A stretch of DNA of 64,000 bases from Symbiodinium natans (Eukaryota > Sar > Dinophyceae > Suessiales > Symbiodiniaceae): the NCBI GenBank assembly GCA_905221605.1, contig CAJNDS010002139.1, positions 62,001-126,000 of the forward strand, read 5' to 3'. The translations under genes and the position numbers were made by a program. The stretch's first letter is position 1; each line of letters opens with the position of its first letter. The notes below the pieces were generated by a model. It worked only from the letters and a program-made list of their open reading frames with translations. It made no database searches and was not told the DNA's origin. Below are positions 12,101-27,100 of the stretch, one piece after another.

Positions 12101-15100
12101 CCTAGTTTCATGTGCTGTAGCTTGCTTGCGCCGCAGGTCAGACGCTACGCACATACCTCTCAACCCAAAGCAAGAACCTTCTTGGTGGCCCCTGAGAATT
12201 CAAGCATGTTCGAGCCCCAGAGCTCCTGAGCCGCACGTCACGCTGCAGCTTGACCACTCCTACAAGGGAGCACCACATCCTACGACAAAGGTCAATGCAA
12301 GTCGGCACCTCAAATCCTAAACGCAAAGCCCTACCGTCTCCGTATCACAGAGGTTGAGACCAAGGACGTGCGGTATCTCATAGCCGCTGCACGAAGAAAA
12401 CACAAGAAGTACTCGAATGAAATACAACAGCACCGCAAGCTACCACGCGTCTAGTTCACATTTCTTACAGACAGAACCATAAATCTGGCCCAAGATTGGC
12501 GCAGAATCTGCCTGCCACATGCCGATCTCGCAGTCCACATCGTGGATGTGGCCATAGCAGGCCTTGAAGCCAAGGGGAAACTTGGGTTGGGTCTTCCGAT
12601 TTGGGTTCATGGCCTTGGAGCCTTATAAAGGGCTGTTGAGGATGCGGACCCGTGCTTCGCCTTCTGATGTACGTGAAAGAGCCGTTTCCCCATGTGCTTT
12701 CACTCTGAAAGCGCCAGGTCGCCGCCGTCTCGACGGTGGGCCCGGTACAAGGCCGGCCTGGAAAAGTACAGATCAGTAAAACTTGCTGCCGCTTCTTGCG
12801 CAAAAAAGCCTTTTGAGCCTTCTGGCTTAAGATGCACGGAGTGATGTTGGAGGGGGTGCTGGATCTCGGTACTACACGTACGGAGAGAAGGAGTCCTGGC
12901 AGGTCCTTGATTCCTTGCAGAGTTGGAAGCCGAAGATATGATGAGGTCAATGCAGAGCAGGTTGTGTTGAGTGCCTGCCTACACATGCCACCCCTCTCGG
13001 ACTGAACCGACATGTACCGGCCTCCACTCACAGACACCTGTGCCACGACTCGCTCCCGGTGCTTTTGCCCACCGTCACCTGGGAAGTCATAAAGAGATGG
13101 CTGACCTTTGGCTCTTCTTGTCATGTGAGGTCTTTTCCGGAAGACAATTCAAGCACCCAATGCCCCACTCTGGCTCGAGCTGGACTCCCAGGGTTCACTT
13201 GAATTCTGAGTTGAACCACCCTACGGCAAGAGCAACGAGCACGTTCGACTCAGACCGGGGGCCTGTGCAGCTCGCCTCATCCCACTCCGTCCATGCGGCG
13301 AAAGAGCAGTCCTCTGGCATCTCACAGTCCTCAGAACCCGGGATTCTCAACATAGTATAAACCACTCCACCGGTTGTGTGAGTAGCTCATTGATTGAGAT
13401 TCTTGACAAGGTATTGGGACAGAACGTGACCATCAAGGGCAGGAAGACGAGGACTCTGGCTCAATTTGGACCATGAGCATCCTGAAATGTGGACAAAGGC
13501 TCCTTGGACGGATGCTGCGGGACAGACCCGTCACAACTGCTCGCCATTCCACCTCCCTTCCCTGCTGTTCCCGCCTTGCGACAGTGCTTCGTCATGACCA
13601 GGGCTCCGTTGCAGGCCTGGCCTCCGCACTCGTTCATCCTTGGACGGCGCAGATGGGGGTGTAGTGTGGGCATTTAAAACTTACATCATAGCAGGCGCTG
13701 CCACCTACAGTTGTGCAAAATTGTGATGTGAAGGGGGACCATGGAAAGCAGTACTTCTGAAGTACGGAATGTGTGTGAAGCAGGGTACTCGCAACAAGAC
13801 GTGCATGTACGTGTTGAGGCCAGCGAATGCCGACTGACACAACAAACGAACAGGCTCCGAACAGGTCAAGACCGGGCTTTCTTGGAAGAATTTATGTCAT
13901 TCAAACAACATCGAACTGTTTCAGGCGACCCTTGGCCAACAAAAACATGTGTGTGTGACGCAGTCCACCAACCCGAAGGCAGAACCGCCCGGCAAGGACA
14001 AGAGCTGCATGCTCGGCAAGAACAAAGGGAGAATGGCAAGGGTCCCGAGAAGTTTCCCATGCCAGCATGACATGCCAAGGCCCTAAACAGACTACATTGC
14101 GACTACACTGACTACGCGTCTCGCGTCGCACCATTCCGGTACCAAGGCGGGGATTGGCTATATATATATATATACAAAGCCTCTGGATGGAATTTACCGA
14201 TTTGCCAAGATTGCGGGTGCGTGTAACCTGGGAGTGCGGTAACAAAGTACCAGCACGGGTAGCAAACACTACAGGAACAGTGGTCCCATGATGTCCCACC
14301 ATCCCACTGCAGCCCAGGAAACACCGAGATCACGCGATGGCGCTCGCAAAGCTGCGTGCAGCTCGGGCCTCCCCACCTCAGTGTCAGCTGGAGTCCACAG
14401 CAGAATCGAAGAAAAGGCGACTTCGAAAGGATTGCAGCAGTGCTTAAAAGGGTTTACACCTGAATGAGGGGCTCCATCAGTCTGAGCCTCGGCCTGTGAA
14501 GGATTCGGCGCTTGCCGCTTTCTCAATGGGATGGCATGTACAACGTAGAAAAGAATAGGAAGCAGTCAAAAAAAATGGGTTTGGAGCTTCTGCGGTTCGG
14601 TTTGCAACTCGAGGTGCATCGACCACTGACCGAAGACGCAATCCACGGGTTGGCACGTCTCACAGCTCTTGACGGGACAATCCTCAGTCGGACAAGCAAT
14701 CTGAGGAAGGTGCAACGGAATTTTAAAAAGGAAGCCGAAAAAAGTTCCCTAAGCCCTAGAAGCCGAAGACCTCAATACCTTGCAGCGACCGCCAAGTGGC
14801 GAGGACATCCACTTGCTGTCCGGAGCAAGGGAGCGTCTTCTGGGCCATGAAGAAGATCCCAGAGTCCCTGTTTTGTGGCCAATGTTGATCAGGTCTAGGT
14901 ATGTGGGGCAGTGTAGGGTGACCAATCACTCCAGAGTTCGTTGGCTCTATTACGCTGTTTTCATTCATTAATTTGGCAGGCGAAGCCGGCGGGAGAGCCG
15001 AGAGGTTTTGTTCACAGAAGGCTGACAAGCGAAAAAGCACGATGCTGCACTCGAAAGTGGCAGCAGTCATTTGTGCAATCATCGCACCTCGCATCTCGAA

Positions 15101-18100
15101 GACGGCAGCAGTCAGTGGTCGCTATCCTCTGTAAAGTGCCCTCGGTTTAAACTCTCGTATGTTCCTGGTCACGACATGGTTCAAAGGATGCCCCTCGGGT
15201 TAGCTACCAGCAGTCACTAGTTACTACAAGTAGCAGAAGGGCATGGTGCGGCAGGTGAAACCGGAAGTTCGAGGATGGAGCGTGATGGAGGAGGGGCTGT
15301 CGAAAGGCACTTGAATGTTGGTGCTTCTCCACTTTGGCGGCATCGCAGCCCCTCAGCTCTCTGCTCGTCGTTCTCGGCCGTGGCACTCAAAGTTTTGAGG
15401 TGCCCAGGATACAGCCGAAGCGCCACGACGTTTGCTGTCTTTTTCCAAAGCCTGCGACATCCGCCTGAGTACAGACTTCCTGTAGTCACTGTAGTTATGG
15501 ATGATGATAACGATAATGATCACGCGCGGATTCTCAAATTCACTGAGCCATGTCCAGCTCCGACTGCTGCAGCGAGGAACGCCGTGAGTGAGTGAATTCA
15601 CTCCAAGCTTGAGGACTACTTAGTACAATACGCAGAGAGACGACTCAAACCCCTTTTTTGCACCAAAATCCCTCGAAGCTCAACTCCACCGCCACCCAGC
15701 CATCCCCGAGCGGGAAACAGCGTCCGGGCCTTGTCCAGCACCTCCAGCCCGCGGCCCCGTTCGAACTCTCAATGGCGCCTGGCAAGCAGGCATCTCCTAA
15801 GTCAGTCACACCGATTCATACGAGAGAACAAGACTCTACACGTTGAGCTTGCTCCTTGCAATGGATGCTGGTCCATGCGCCCATAGAAAGACTCTCGTGC
15901 GAACTGCGCACGAGACTGTTCAGCGGCTCATTATCATGCATTACTGGTAGATATGGCGTCTGACAGACCTCAATGCAGCTGCCTACTCACGTTTAGGCTC
16001 ACGAACTTCGTGAGTCCAGGAACATGGGCCATGTTAGTAGCTGACAGTCGCCCGGTACGGCCTGTGGCATGCTGGTCGTTGTACATGTTATCGAGCAACT
16101 CCATGGGCACATTGAAGGCCTGTCCAAAGAATATAAGTTGGGATTGCTGGATATTGAAAATAATAATGAAACATCTTGCACCTGATGGTCAAGTTCCGTG
16201 TTCTCATCGACAAGGACGTCGCAGATGTGCAGCGCTTCGCCATACCTGGGCTCTGTTGGACTGTGCCAACTGATGCAAGCATTGCAAGGTCCCTTGTGCT
16301 TAACTCGCTCAGGCCCCAAAGCTTAAAGCGCTTGTCGAGCACCACGTTCCAGACACAAGTGCTGAAAAGGAGTGAGAGATGTAGGTGCTTGGGCCATGGG
16401 CCATGGGCCATGGGCATGTTGACTACACTCTCCAACAGCGGCACGGGAAGAACGCAATCCAGCCAAACAAGCCAAGTTGCTGTACCCCACGGATGCCATG
16501 AACTTGTTTCGATTGTGCAAGAATGTCAGTACACTGCGCCTCCCACGATGTGGCGGCAAAGGGCATCGTGACAGGATGTCTTTTTGATGGCCTAAATCTC
16601 AAGCTGTTTGGCAATCAAACCCGGCCAGGCCTTTTGTGTTTCGGTGACTTGTAGAGTCATTGAGGGCAGGACGAGGTCACGCCGCAGAAGCCAAGCAAGT
16701 CCGAACCCTACTTGCGTTGCGCAGGACAACTCCCACTCCTTCCTCCGTCGAAGCCCAGAATTGCTCGACCCAACCTCTACTGGCCGTGCCTCTGTGGACA
16801 TGGTCTTGATGCGGTAGGCTTTGTAGCGGAGCTTTCGGTCCTGGCTGGGCTACGTCGGGGGGTTGAGGGACGGCGGCAGGGCGGAGGGCGGAGGGCTTTG
16901 TCTAACTCTCTTGAGAATCTCGCTGGGTGGCCAGAATATATCGGGATTTCCAGGTTACACTCCGAAACTTTGACAAAGCTGAGACAGCATAACAACATCT
17001 TTGCCGAGAAGCATTCCAACACTTGCCAACGCCAATGAGCTGGCTCTTGGCAGGTGGCTCCTGCATCACTGCTCGTATCGCTTCGCGCTGCACACCGTCA
17101 GTTTAGAATTAAGCCTGACGAGCTGGCATGCAGACTTTAGGGGTACATCTTAAAGCATGGAGTTGGATGGCACGACGTGTTGTTTGTCCATCTGCGACTA
17201 CTCTGCATTTTCTGCATATGCTTCGCTCACTTGGACACCTCTCTTCCAACTTCACATGTTCACTTCGCACATCAGCCACCTCCTTCAGGAATTCGAGTGA
17301 CCGCTGGCGCATCATGGTTGCTGTGCCTTACATGGGCACTGGTGTGATCTCCGCCACGGGGACATATTCTGTTCAGGGCGGGCCTCCAGCATACTACATA
17401 CTGGTAAGCCTCAACCCGTCGCAACCCCAAACGCCACAACATGGTCTCCGGTGTTCCTGCCAAGCTGCCGCAGGTCGCGCTGCAAGAGGACAAGGAGCTC
17501 CAGGAACCCCAGGTGCAGAAGCCATCCTCCTTGTTTTTTCGGGGCTGCTGCTGAATGCTTCTGGGGTGACAAACTTCCCGTTTCATGGGTCAGGGTTCAG
17601 GATTCAAGGTCTTGGGCTCCGGATGTAGAATTTCAAAGGGTGCTTCCAAGAGAGGTCGTGGGGAGGAAGGGCTGGGTGTTTAGTTTAGGGCTGTTTAGTT
17701 TAGGGCGCCGGGTCCACAATCAGCCCTCCTTCTGAAGCAATGACCTTGAGGCTTGTTCTCAGGTTGATTACTGTAGGACACTGTAGGGATCATCTTCCCC
17801 CTCCCTGGTACTTGGCACTTGGTGTTTTTGAGCGTTTTGTTGGAGGGAAGGCTTTCAGTGCTGCGCGGTTCGCTGCCCGAGCAATTCAAAAAACCCTTGT
17901 GCCTGCTGCAAGACCTACTACAACCAGGCCCCCCTAAGGCCCTAAAATCCTAGATGACCGAAGACCCGGACCCCAAGGCCCTGCGTGCCCAAAGGCCTTG
18001 TAAACAAAAAAACGCTTCTTCTTCTTCTATACTGAGCATTCATGCATCAGGGTGCATTGGGTTGAACCCTGAACCCTAAACGCCCCCAAAACAACCCGTA

Positions 18101-21100
18101 GCCGGGTGCACCTCGCAATGGCTTGTGCATTGGCCAACCTCCTTGGCGGTCTTGGGGTCGCACAGCTTCCCGCACTCCTGGGAAGACAGCAAGGGGTTTC
18201 TGACGCGCGCGCCGCGCGTGCGGGGGTGCTCTCTCTCAGCAGGAGGATGCTGTGACACATCAAGCAAAAGCGGGCGGAGACAGATCTTGCCTCGCCATCG
18301 GGCGGTTATGTGGTTCAGAATTCAACGTCGGGGAAGCGCCTCCAGCGCCTCAAGCTCCTCAAAGCTCCGGAAGTCCCTTTCAGCTCAGACAGGCTGCATT
18401 CGGCATCTTGAGGACGGCGCGCTGCCGATAGCGTTGGCCGCCACACTTCGAGCAGTCCTCAGCTTGGGGCGGGGGTCGAGCCGTCGAGCCTTGGAGGATT
18501 TGTTTGGGGGGGGGGGGGGGGTCGAAGACTTTAGGTTGTGCTAAAAATCCTCGGAAACCTTGAAGCCATGATCTGCGAATCGCATCCTGTAAATCCTTTA
18601 AACTTTAAACGCCCGGTATCTCGGAACTGCGAACAGGTCCAGACACCGCAACATGCCGCTTCGTACTCGCACCACGAACAACACTGCCAGGCGGCGCCCC
18701 AATCCGACCAGGGGCCCCACTCACCTGGGTGTCGCTCGGCTTGCTTTAAGTTGCTTCGATCGTTGTGGGGGGGGGGGGGGGGGGGCGGAGCATTGCTTGG
18801 CTTAGCCACGTCACACTAAGATGAGGAAGCAAATCTCGGTGGAAGCAAGAAAGCAGCGCAGGCTCTGCCCTAACATGCTAATATTGTTCTTCTTTCCCAT
18901 AATCTTGTTCTTGTCGTTTGTTGCCCCCCCCCCCCACCCCTCGTCAGTTTCTTGCCTGGTCTCTTCGCCCGACCCTGAAGGATGACTTGGATGATGAGGT
19001 AGATTGGAGAGGTTGCCCGGTTGCCATGTCAAGCAGCGCAGACGCCTGTGGCCTTTCTCGCGTCAGGTTGGAGAGTTTGCCGTCTTGTTGGTAGCCCTGA
19101 TTTAGCTCCCGGGGCAAGCTTTGCAAACTCTGGCCCTTCTCGCTTGCGCCGAGTCGCAGTCCTTGCAAACGCGCTGGACGCAGTCGCCGAAGCCGCATCC
19201 TGCAGTCAGAGCAAGGTAGACCAGATCAGCAGATGTCGGCAGCGATCACTGAATGCCCTACACATTGACAAAGTCCAATTCTGTTCCAATCACTTCACAA
19301 GTCTCAAGTGCGGGCACTGTCGGGGCTCAAGACGGGCCAGGGGCCCCTCCCCTCCTCTTTCCTGCTTGGCTTAGATTGTTTTAATCTACTGTGAGCCGAA
19401 CGTGATGTCGGACACGAAGGGCCTTGGATCTGCGCCAGCGGGCCCTCGCATGGCGCGCCATCGTGGGAGTTTGGGGTTCGGATGTGTCTGGCACGCTCCT
19501 GGCAGGCACTTCAGATCATGTATAAGACGTGCAGAGAGGGAAAAACCATCCAAAACTCTAGCAATAGACTGCGTGACCACAAATCCAGCGAACGCAGCAA
19601 TTAGAATTGGAAGAAAGAGTTTGTGGGTTCCAACAGGTTGCTTCTGGAGGCACGCAACTCTGTGTCACTGATCAACGATGCAACGATCATCTTCCAGTCA
19701 AGCCCCGCCTGCATTCCGCCATCGCATGTCGCGCTGCACTCTCCCCACTCACCCCACCTGGGCTTTTACCATGGGCAGAATGTGACAGCAAGGAACGCTA
19801 TTTGAGATTTTCCGTTTGGGTGGGGCTAGGAGACTGGACTATTGGGCCTTTTTCAGTACTGACCGAGTTTTCAGCTTCTGGATCTTCCCGAAAGCTCCCA
19901 AACCCCCAGCCCCGAAATCATCGGCTCTGCGACATCTCAAGACTGTGATGTGTAAGCCGGTGTAGGCTGAACAAAACGCGGACATCTGCGGACGCAAGAC
20001 TCACAAGCGAGAAGACTCGTTACAGCAACAGCAGCGTTGCACACGGCAAGCGGGCTCAAGTGTTGAAAGCACTCAGGAAGTAAAGAGCTGCCAAGACTGC
20101 AGCTCTGCGTGTGTATAGCAATGCAATGCAGCCGCTTTGGGGTCGTGAGGTGCAAGTGGCTGCCCGAAGATTTACGACCCCTCTTGAGCGTCTGCTCCGG
20201 AAATCGCTGTTGGGAAATTGGGAAATGTCTCTTGATTGCTCTACCTTGCGGAGTGTCAAATCGTTGACGCGCTGCACCTTCTGAAAGTTGCAGCATTTCA
20301 GGTCCATGAATGTAACTGGCACTGAACCTTACAACCTCCACCCGATAGCCACATATGCTTCAACACATGGGTGATCACCTGCCCTCCGACTGCACTCTCC
20401 GAGGCGCGGGGAGAAGTCACACGGGCGCTTGGGAAGCGGCCCGCAGTGCGGCGGAGGCATATCGCCTTCACATGGGGGGATAGGGAATAGAGGACCCTGC
20501 CAAGATTCACAATGCCCTCAAGGACGCTCAGGGGTCCCCCCAATCCCACTCATCCGACAGTTGCCTGCGAGAGGGTTGCATGCCGAGATCTCCTCGAGAG
20601 CAGCGAAGCCCTCAAAGTTGACGAGGCGGCGAGCATAGCCTTTCGAGCGGCAAGGTTTGAACAAGGAAAATGGTTCTAGAGTGCGTGAGAGCGAAGGGAC
20701 ACACGCATCGTGTGTCGGCTTTATCCGCGAGGGCCAGGTCGGCACTAGAGGTAGAGGCTGGTTCCAAAGCAGGTGACTCAGACGTTACAGTAACCGCAGG
20801 CCAAGGAGCTCACTTTTGCTGACAAAATACATCTTCCCTAGAAAGGGCCCACAGCCAACAACGGGAAGAAGCGTGCAAACTGTGCCACACACACATGTAT
20901 GTATGTATGCATTGGTATATTTCTATCTACACATACACATATTCATCTACATAAACATAAGGCTCCAATGGATGCCCCTCCTCAGCCCTTCCAAAAACCT
21001 TACAAGACAACCCAAATCTCAAAGACTTCTCGAAGTCTCTGGATGTTTCACAATCCTTCGCCCCAACATTCCCTTAACTGGACCTAAGCGCAGACCCTAA

Positions 21101-24100
21101 AGAAGAAAACCCTTCCACTGACAAGCCAATCTATCGAACGACTCTTGCGGAAGAAGAGCCCATCATCTCACCGTTGCCTGCGCCACCGAAGCCATCGACC
21201 TGTGACCTCGCGACCTTGCAAGCGCTGCCCGTAGGCAACAGTGCAAGGACCGTGTTTTTGATCATCTCCTAAGCCGCTATGTGAGTGACTGCCAAAACCG
21301 TCTGGCGGTGTAAATGGACGCAAGCTTTTCAAGTGTTCCCGTCGCTTCGCAGGGTTTTCGCATCACTTATCCAAGCCCGATGTCTGCAGGTGTCGCTTGG
21401 GAAAATTTAAGGTTACAGCCCACCACAACGGCTCATGAATAGGGGTGTCGCTTTTCAGGTGTTCCCATCGCTTTACAGGGTTTCGGGCATTCGATGGCAT
21501 TCGTGTCCAGCCCTTGCTTGCTTGAATGGCTGGGGATTTTCAATTAGCGCTTGCTCATGTAGGCCAACAATTCAAACATAATGAAAATGTTCGCCGCTTA
21601 TGGCTTGGGGCCTGAGGTACACTTTAGACCGGGATGTTGAGCCAGGGTCACTTCTTCGTCGGCGACAGCACCGCAGGACTTGCCGTCGCCCGTGGCGAAC
21701 CTGCCGAGTATTCGAAGGCTAAGGGATGGAATTCAAGCTCAAAAGCTCGCCTTGCAGAAGCCCTTTCAGAAACATCTTCCTTCCTCATCTCTTTGCACGA
21801 AGCGCAGCAGTGAAACACTCACCAATCACTCATCCCCGCCTGAGGATGCGCCGATGCCTCTCCTTCACGCCGAAGCAGTCGCAGCTGCAAGCCGACCTCA
21901 GCGGCTGAGAGGCTGAGCGCGGGCCAGGCTCATGGGGGAAGGGGGGCAACATTGAAAGCCTCAAACGAAGAGTTCCGCGATTTCGAAAAACTTGCGAGCT
22001 GCGGAAGAATAGGGGGCACAGTAGCTGGACTTCATGAACACAGGCAAGAGGCCACTCGGCCCACTCGGCAAGCTCGCAATCTTCCTGGGCAGCATTTTAA
22101 ACTTGCTAAGGTCTGGAAACCTGGTGGGATGGGGACTTCATTCGTCACTTGCGTAGAAGTGTTGCTTCCAGAGCCTTCACACCTTCCCTTCTCCTGAGCA
22201 CCTCCCCATTGAAGACACACATGACCAAGCCACCACCAAGCACCAACGTCTAAATGGGCCATGCATGGCTTCTGCTGAATATGCTTGCATTGACCCTCCC
22301 AGCCCAAGTTCCCAAACTTCCGAGCTTCGCTGGGGGTGCAGGAGACGACGTCATGGCACATGTGGTACTCGTCCTCAAGGCCTTTCCGAGAGGATTGAAG
22401 CCAGGGCATCCGGGTCTGAGTGCCCAGCGCAAACCCGGATCACTGCGCAAGTGCGCAGAACTCTCTGCAGCACATTACATGTCCTTGAAGATCACCGAAG
22501 AGCGCGCTTGAGCATGCATCTCTTGGTTCTACAGGGTTATGTCATGTCCTCGAGTCTGGCTATGTCATGTCCTCGAGTCTGCCGAGTTCCGCTGACCCTG
22601 AACCTCAACATCTCTCCAGGGATGATTCTTGCGCCCAGCCTATGGCTGGCTTCCCGCATGTGTTTGGCCGCTGCATGACCTAAGGCATTAAAAAAGAACT
22701 ACATTGAGGTTCGAGGGTTTATAGGCCTGGCAAACACATCGGCCCGAGGGATGAAGGCCACGCTATGCAACTCCAGGGTCCGCGAAACAGGAGGTTGAAC
22801 GGGATCGGTGATCAGGTATCTTTTGAGATTGGAGATACACCCTGCAATGCCCCCACAAGCCCTTGACTTTCTCAACGCCTCTGAAACTGCGGAGGCCCCA
22901 CCACAACCACGAGACTCCTCGACATTGTGCCTCCATTCTCTGGGTTCCCTCACTCCGATGCCTGCCTCAAGTCAGTGTTTGTTGACGGGCCCCTCACTTT
23001 TCCCCCCTGACTGCAGTCCCCGAGGCGTCGCGGTGGCGCACGCGGAAGGCGCCGCCGCAGGTGGCCGAGCATTTGGACCACTGGGTCCATGCACCCCACA
23101 AGCCATCCTTGCGCTGGGGATGCATGAAAACAGGGTTCCCACGATAAAGTTCTAGAGTTTCCGTTGAGAAATCAGGGATCATGAGTATTCTCGCGGCCCC
23201 TATGGATTTACAAGGGCTGTGAATGTACTAGGCCTGGTGTTGGAGGCTTTCGGCTTCAGGCTTCCGAAGGATGGCGGATCCGGGTGCTTTGACAAACAGA
23301 GAAAGTTTGTGTATGCATACATAAGAACTGTAAAAACACAAAAAGCTACGGACATAATGTGTATGCACATCTCTATGTATATACTGGGTAGCAGCTTAGC
23401 AGGGAGTAAACTTGGAGGTCTGGGGAGTCTGGGGTCGGTGTAGTTGGCGGTTCAGGTACGGAGCCGGCAAGAGCAAGCTCTTGTTCTGTTGAGGAATGTG
23501 CAGGCAAACTTGTACGGGGTGGCAGCAAGGCTGAAAGCGTAGCATGCAGAACTGACGCAGTTCTAGGACTATGACCAACAAAGAAGCTGGAGTGCTTAGA
23601 AAAGAATAGGGGCAGTTCATAGCAGTTGAATTGATCGTTGCTTGTGCTGCGTGGCTTTCTCTGCTTACATCATGCGAACTCTCTCAAACTACGCCCCTAT
23701 TCATCTCGCAGCTGAGTGGCCACGCAGATCTCGCACGACTGCGTGTTGCATGGCGCAGCCTGCAAGCTAGGGATGTACAGTGGCACATAAACGGCGCTGT
23801 GAGGCCAGAACCGCAGCAGAGTCCCGCCAATCAAACACACGACTTCGAGGCAAAGTCTGTGCATCCCGCCAGCTCTTGAGGCTGGGAACCAAAAGCCTGT
23901 CAACTCTCCAAGTCTCCAACCCGACATCTTTCAAGGTCCCGAAGAGAGCCTGCCTCGGACTTGTCCAGCGCCTCACAAAGAACACCGCCGTGACGAGGAG
24001 CCTGGAGAGTCAAGGGGATCAGCACTCCTTTGGCGGTTCCAAGATTCAGGGATGTTAGAACTATTAGTAAGTGATATTGATCAATCAGTCTGTTGCGTGT

Positions 24101-27100
24101 ATGAGGATGTCACATGCGTTCGGTGGAGTGTGTTGCGCACGGCTGGGGGAGGCTTCGCTTGGCTCGCTCAGAGTCAGAGTCAATCGCAATTTGCATCTGA
24201 CTCGTCACATCAAAGAGAAAAGGCTTTCATGCACACTTGGGTCCATGCGGCAAGATCAAGCAACAATCCGACAATCCTAGAGCTGCACATGCTGCAGCCT
24301 TACCGGCCCAAAGTCTGCACAAGTTCTACTAGAAAACGCCGAGCCCTGCCCTCTCCCTCCGTTCCCTCCTTCCCTCCCCCCCCCCCCCCCCCCCCTCCCC
24401 CAACCCACACCAGCTTGAAGGTGCCTGCCCGATGACCCGGCTTCGTCGCTTGGTGCCACCGCCACAGGTGCCTGGGTGCTTGATGCGAGGTCCTACAGTC
24501 CTACAGCCTTCATGAAAAACTGAAACGCAACCAATCCTGCAAACAAAACACCTCAACTTCTGCATTCTCCAAGTGGCAGCTGCATGCGCTCCACTGGTCC
24601 CACTCTGCCCACCTGATCGGCGACATTGCAAAGTAGCTTCAACAAATAAGACAGCCAAGGCCAAGGCGTAGGAGGGCACAAGGAGCGGATGTAATCAGGT
24701 AATCGAGGCTTTGGTCAGAGCCGAGCCCGGCAACAATTAGGACATTATCGTTTGCATGCGCAGGATAACACCGGCCACGCAAGCTCTATATGATCGTCAA
24801 CGCAGCTTCGAAGGGCATGGCAGCAAGAAGTCGCAACGGGCTACCATGTTGGTCACGCCCACATGTATACTGCGATCTAGCCGAACACCGGGCCTGCAGT
24901 CCACCTCACCGCAGTGGCTTCTGACACAGCCCTTGACCTTGCACATTCGGCGGATCGCTTTGTTCTTTGCGTGCACAGCTGTGGCAATCCTGGCTTACAT
25001 GAAAAGCAGCCCCCTGGCTCCTTTTCCTTTTGAACTACCTGTAGGATTCTTGGCGCATCAGGTGCTTCAGGCAGTGAGCCATCACAATATCCTACAGCCC
25101 TGATATCTCCCACAAAACCCTCCCTGAAGCCCCAAAAAGCCCTGAGCCCATCAAACCCTCATAATATCACTCAACCTCTAAGATGGCACAAAACCCTGCA
25201 GCTGCCTGCAGCTGCCCTAGATCTTCTAGCACCTCTCTGAGCCCCTTGGCAAGCTTCGGGGTACCCTACTCTGTGGGCCTGCAAGGCACCCTAACTTTGG
25301 GAAATCTCAGCGCCTCAAGAGAAAATACGACGATTAACTGTAGAATATACCAGAATTTGCTATACCATACACAAAAAACATAACATACCACAACATACTG
25401 TAAAAAAAACCGTTCTACAACAGAAGGAATAACATACCAAAAAAGAAACAGAATATAACATAAGACCAGAAGGTACTATGTAATCTACTAGAATAACATA
25501 AGCTACCATTCATCAATACGGAAAAAGAATAAGATACCAACACAAAGCAAACACAGAACACACGGCAAAACTCCTCAATTCAGAGAGTTCGCCTCCTGCA
25601 GCGCAAGCCCGGAGCCGAGGCCACCGGAGCCCTCGCGGAGGATCTTCCTGTCTCGCGGGGGGGTTCCGGGGGGTTTTGGGGGGGGCTGCTGAATGAGTCG
25701 GGTGGCTTCCATGTTTGAGTAGTCCAGTCAGCTGTTGAGTTATTGCACAGAGAGTGTCCTTGCTATAAGGTGTTTTGTCCAAACAAAAACGCCTTGGACT
25801 TTGCACAATTAGAGCCCGCGACGCCGTGGAGTCTAGGGGACGTGGATCGGGACAATAAACATAAAGGAAAGACTGGCTGCGCCAGTGCGTGAAGAGCTTT
25901 GCGACCTGTCTTGATGGGGTGTCTGTGGGCCTCCAACCCTTACTATTACTAATTACTGCTAATTACACCCCTTGTGTCATGGTTCGCTGACTACGATGCC
26001 CTTAAAAGCCTTGTGCAGGTCCGTAGAAAACAAAACAGCCCCTTCTGGCTCCTCAAAGCGTGTCTATAAGCGAGATGCGCCCTGAAGCTCTCCTCTGACG
26101 AGACGTCGTGCCGAGGCCGCACTTGTGGGAGCAAAGGCTCCACTCCGACCTCCGCGCTTTCTTCTGGGCGATGTGTTCTTGATTGGCCAGGAAGGACACC
26201 GGAAATGACTGACAGTCATGACAGTCATGACAATCACTGAGTCCTTACAAAGCTTGTAATGACATAAGCTACCCTCATGGGCCTTCATCCTGATGCCTTG
26301 AAGCCCACCAAGCCCCACTTGGTACCTCCTTAAAACGTGCCTTTAAAAATCCCCGAAAAAGGCCCAAACCCTGCAGCCCAGGCGCCACTCTGAGAGCTCC
26401 GCTTCAGTGGTGTCCATGCAGTGTTGCTTCCCGCATTCCTGCGTTTCCTTCAAGAACCTGAAGGTGGGGGGGAGGTTGGCAAAACAAGATGATAAAAGGG
26501 AGGTGCGCGGCTCATTGGCTTCCAACGGCACACCAGCTGAATCCAGCTGACGCATGCTGACGCCGACTCTGAATTCATGCTACGCTGGCATATTGTCGAT
26601 ACTCGGCTGACTTCAAGCCCTCGAAGACTCCTTAAGCTAAAGTACGTGAGTCTTATAATTTCAGAAGTACAAATCCCCAAATGCCCAAACCTGAATCACG
26701 TGCATGCACTCACGACAACAAGCCATGAACAGCAAAGTCACACGCTGTGGTCGTACCCCAGCCATCGCAACTTGCAGTCGGAACTGGAGCCTCCACGTCA
26801 AAAGCTTGTTTGCTCATTACACATCACTCTGCGCCACCGAGAATGCCAGCGCTAATCGATAACATGCATGCCACGCTCTCCGCCTGCGGAGGACCCCTAC
26901 ACTTTGGGCTTGCGGACTTAGGCAGCGACAGCCAACCTGAATCCTACACAGTACAAGATTAGCACACCGACCTCGTGGGCCCCATAAACACGAAGCTCTG
27001 AAGCCTATGAGCACTGGCCTGAGTAGTCGATGTCGCGGCTGCGGACCTGTTGACCCCCACAGGTGGCGCTGCCTTGGCGTAGAACAAGCTTTAGGCTTCA

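Noticed and set aside
12992..13001. A 10-nt TSP1 micro-exon
   Set aside because: In phase, but extending the exon at 13078 to 13022 gives the canonical GGRPC without it.
12465..13124. 219-residue minus-strand open frame as a single gene
   Set aside because: It contains three real TSP1 exons, in different phases, and reads through the introns between them.
14185..14245. Minus-strand stretch VTRTRNLGKS as a TSP1 R.R exon
   Set aside because: Good AG and GT sites, but phases do not fit either neighbour, while the exons on both sides join each other without it.
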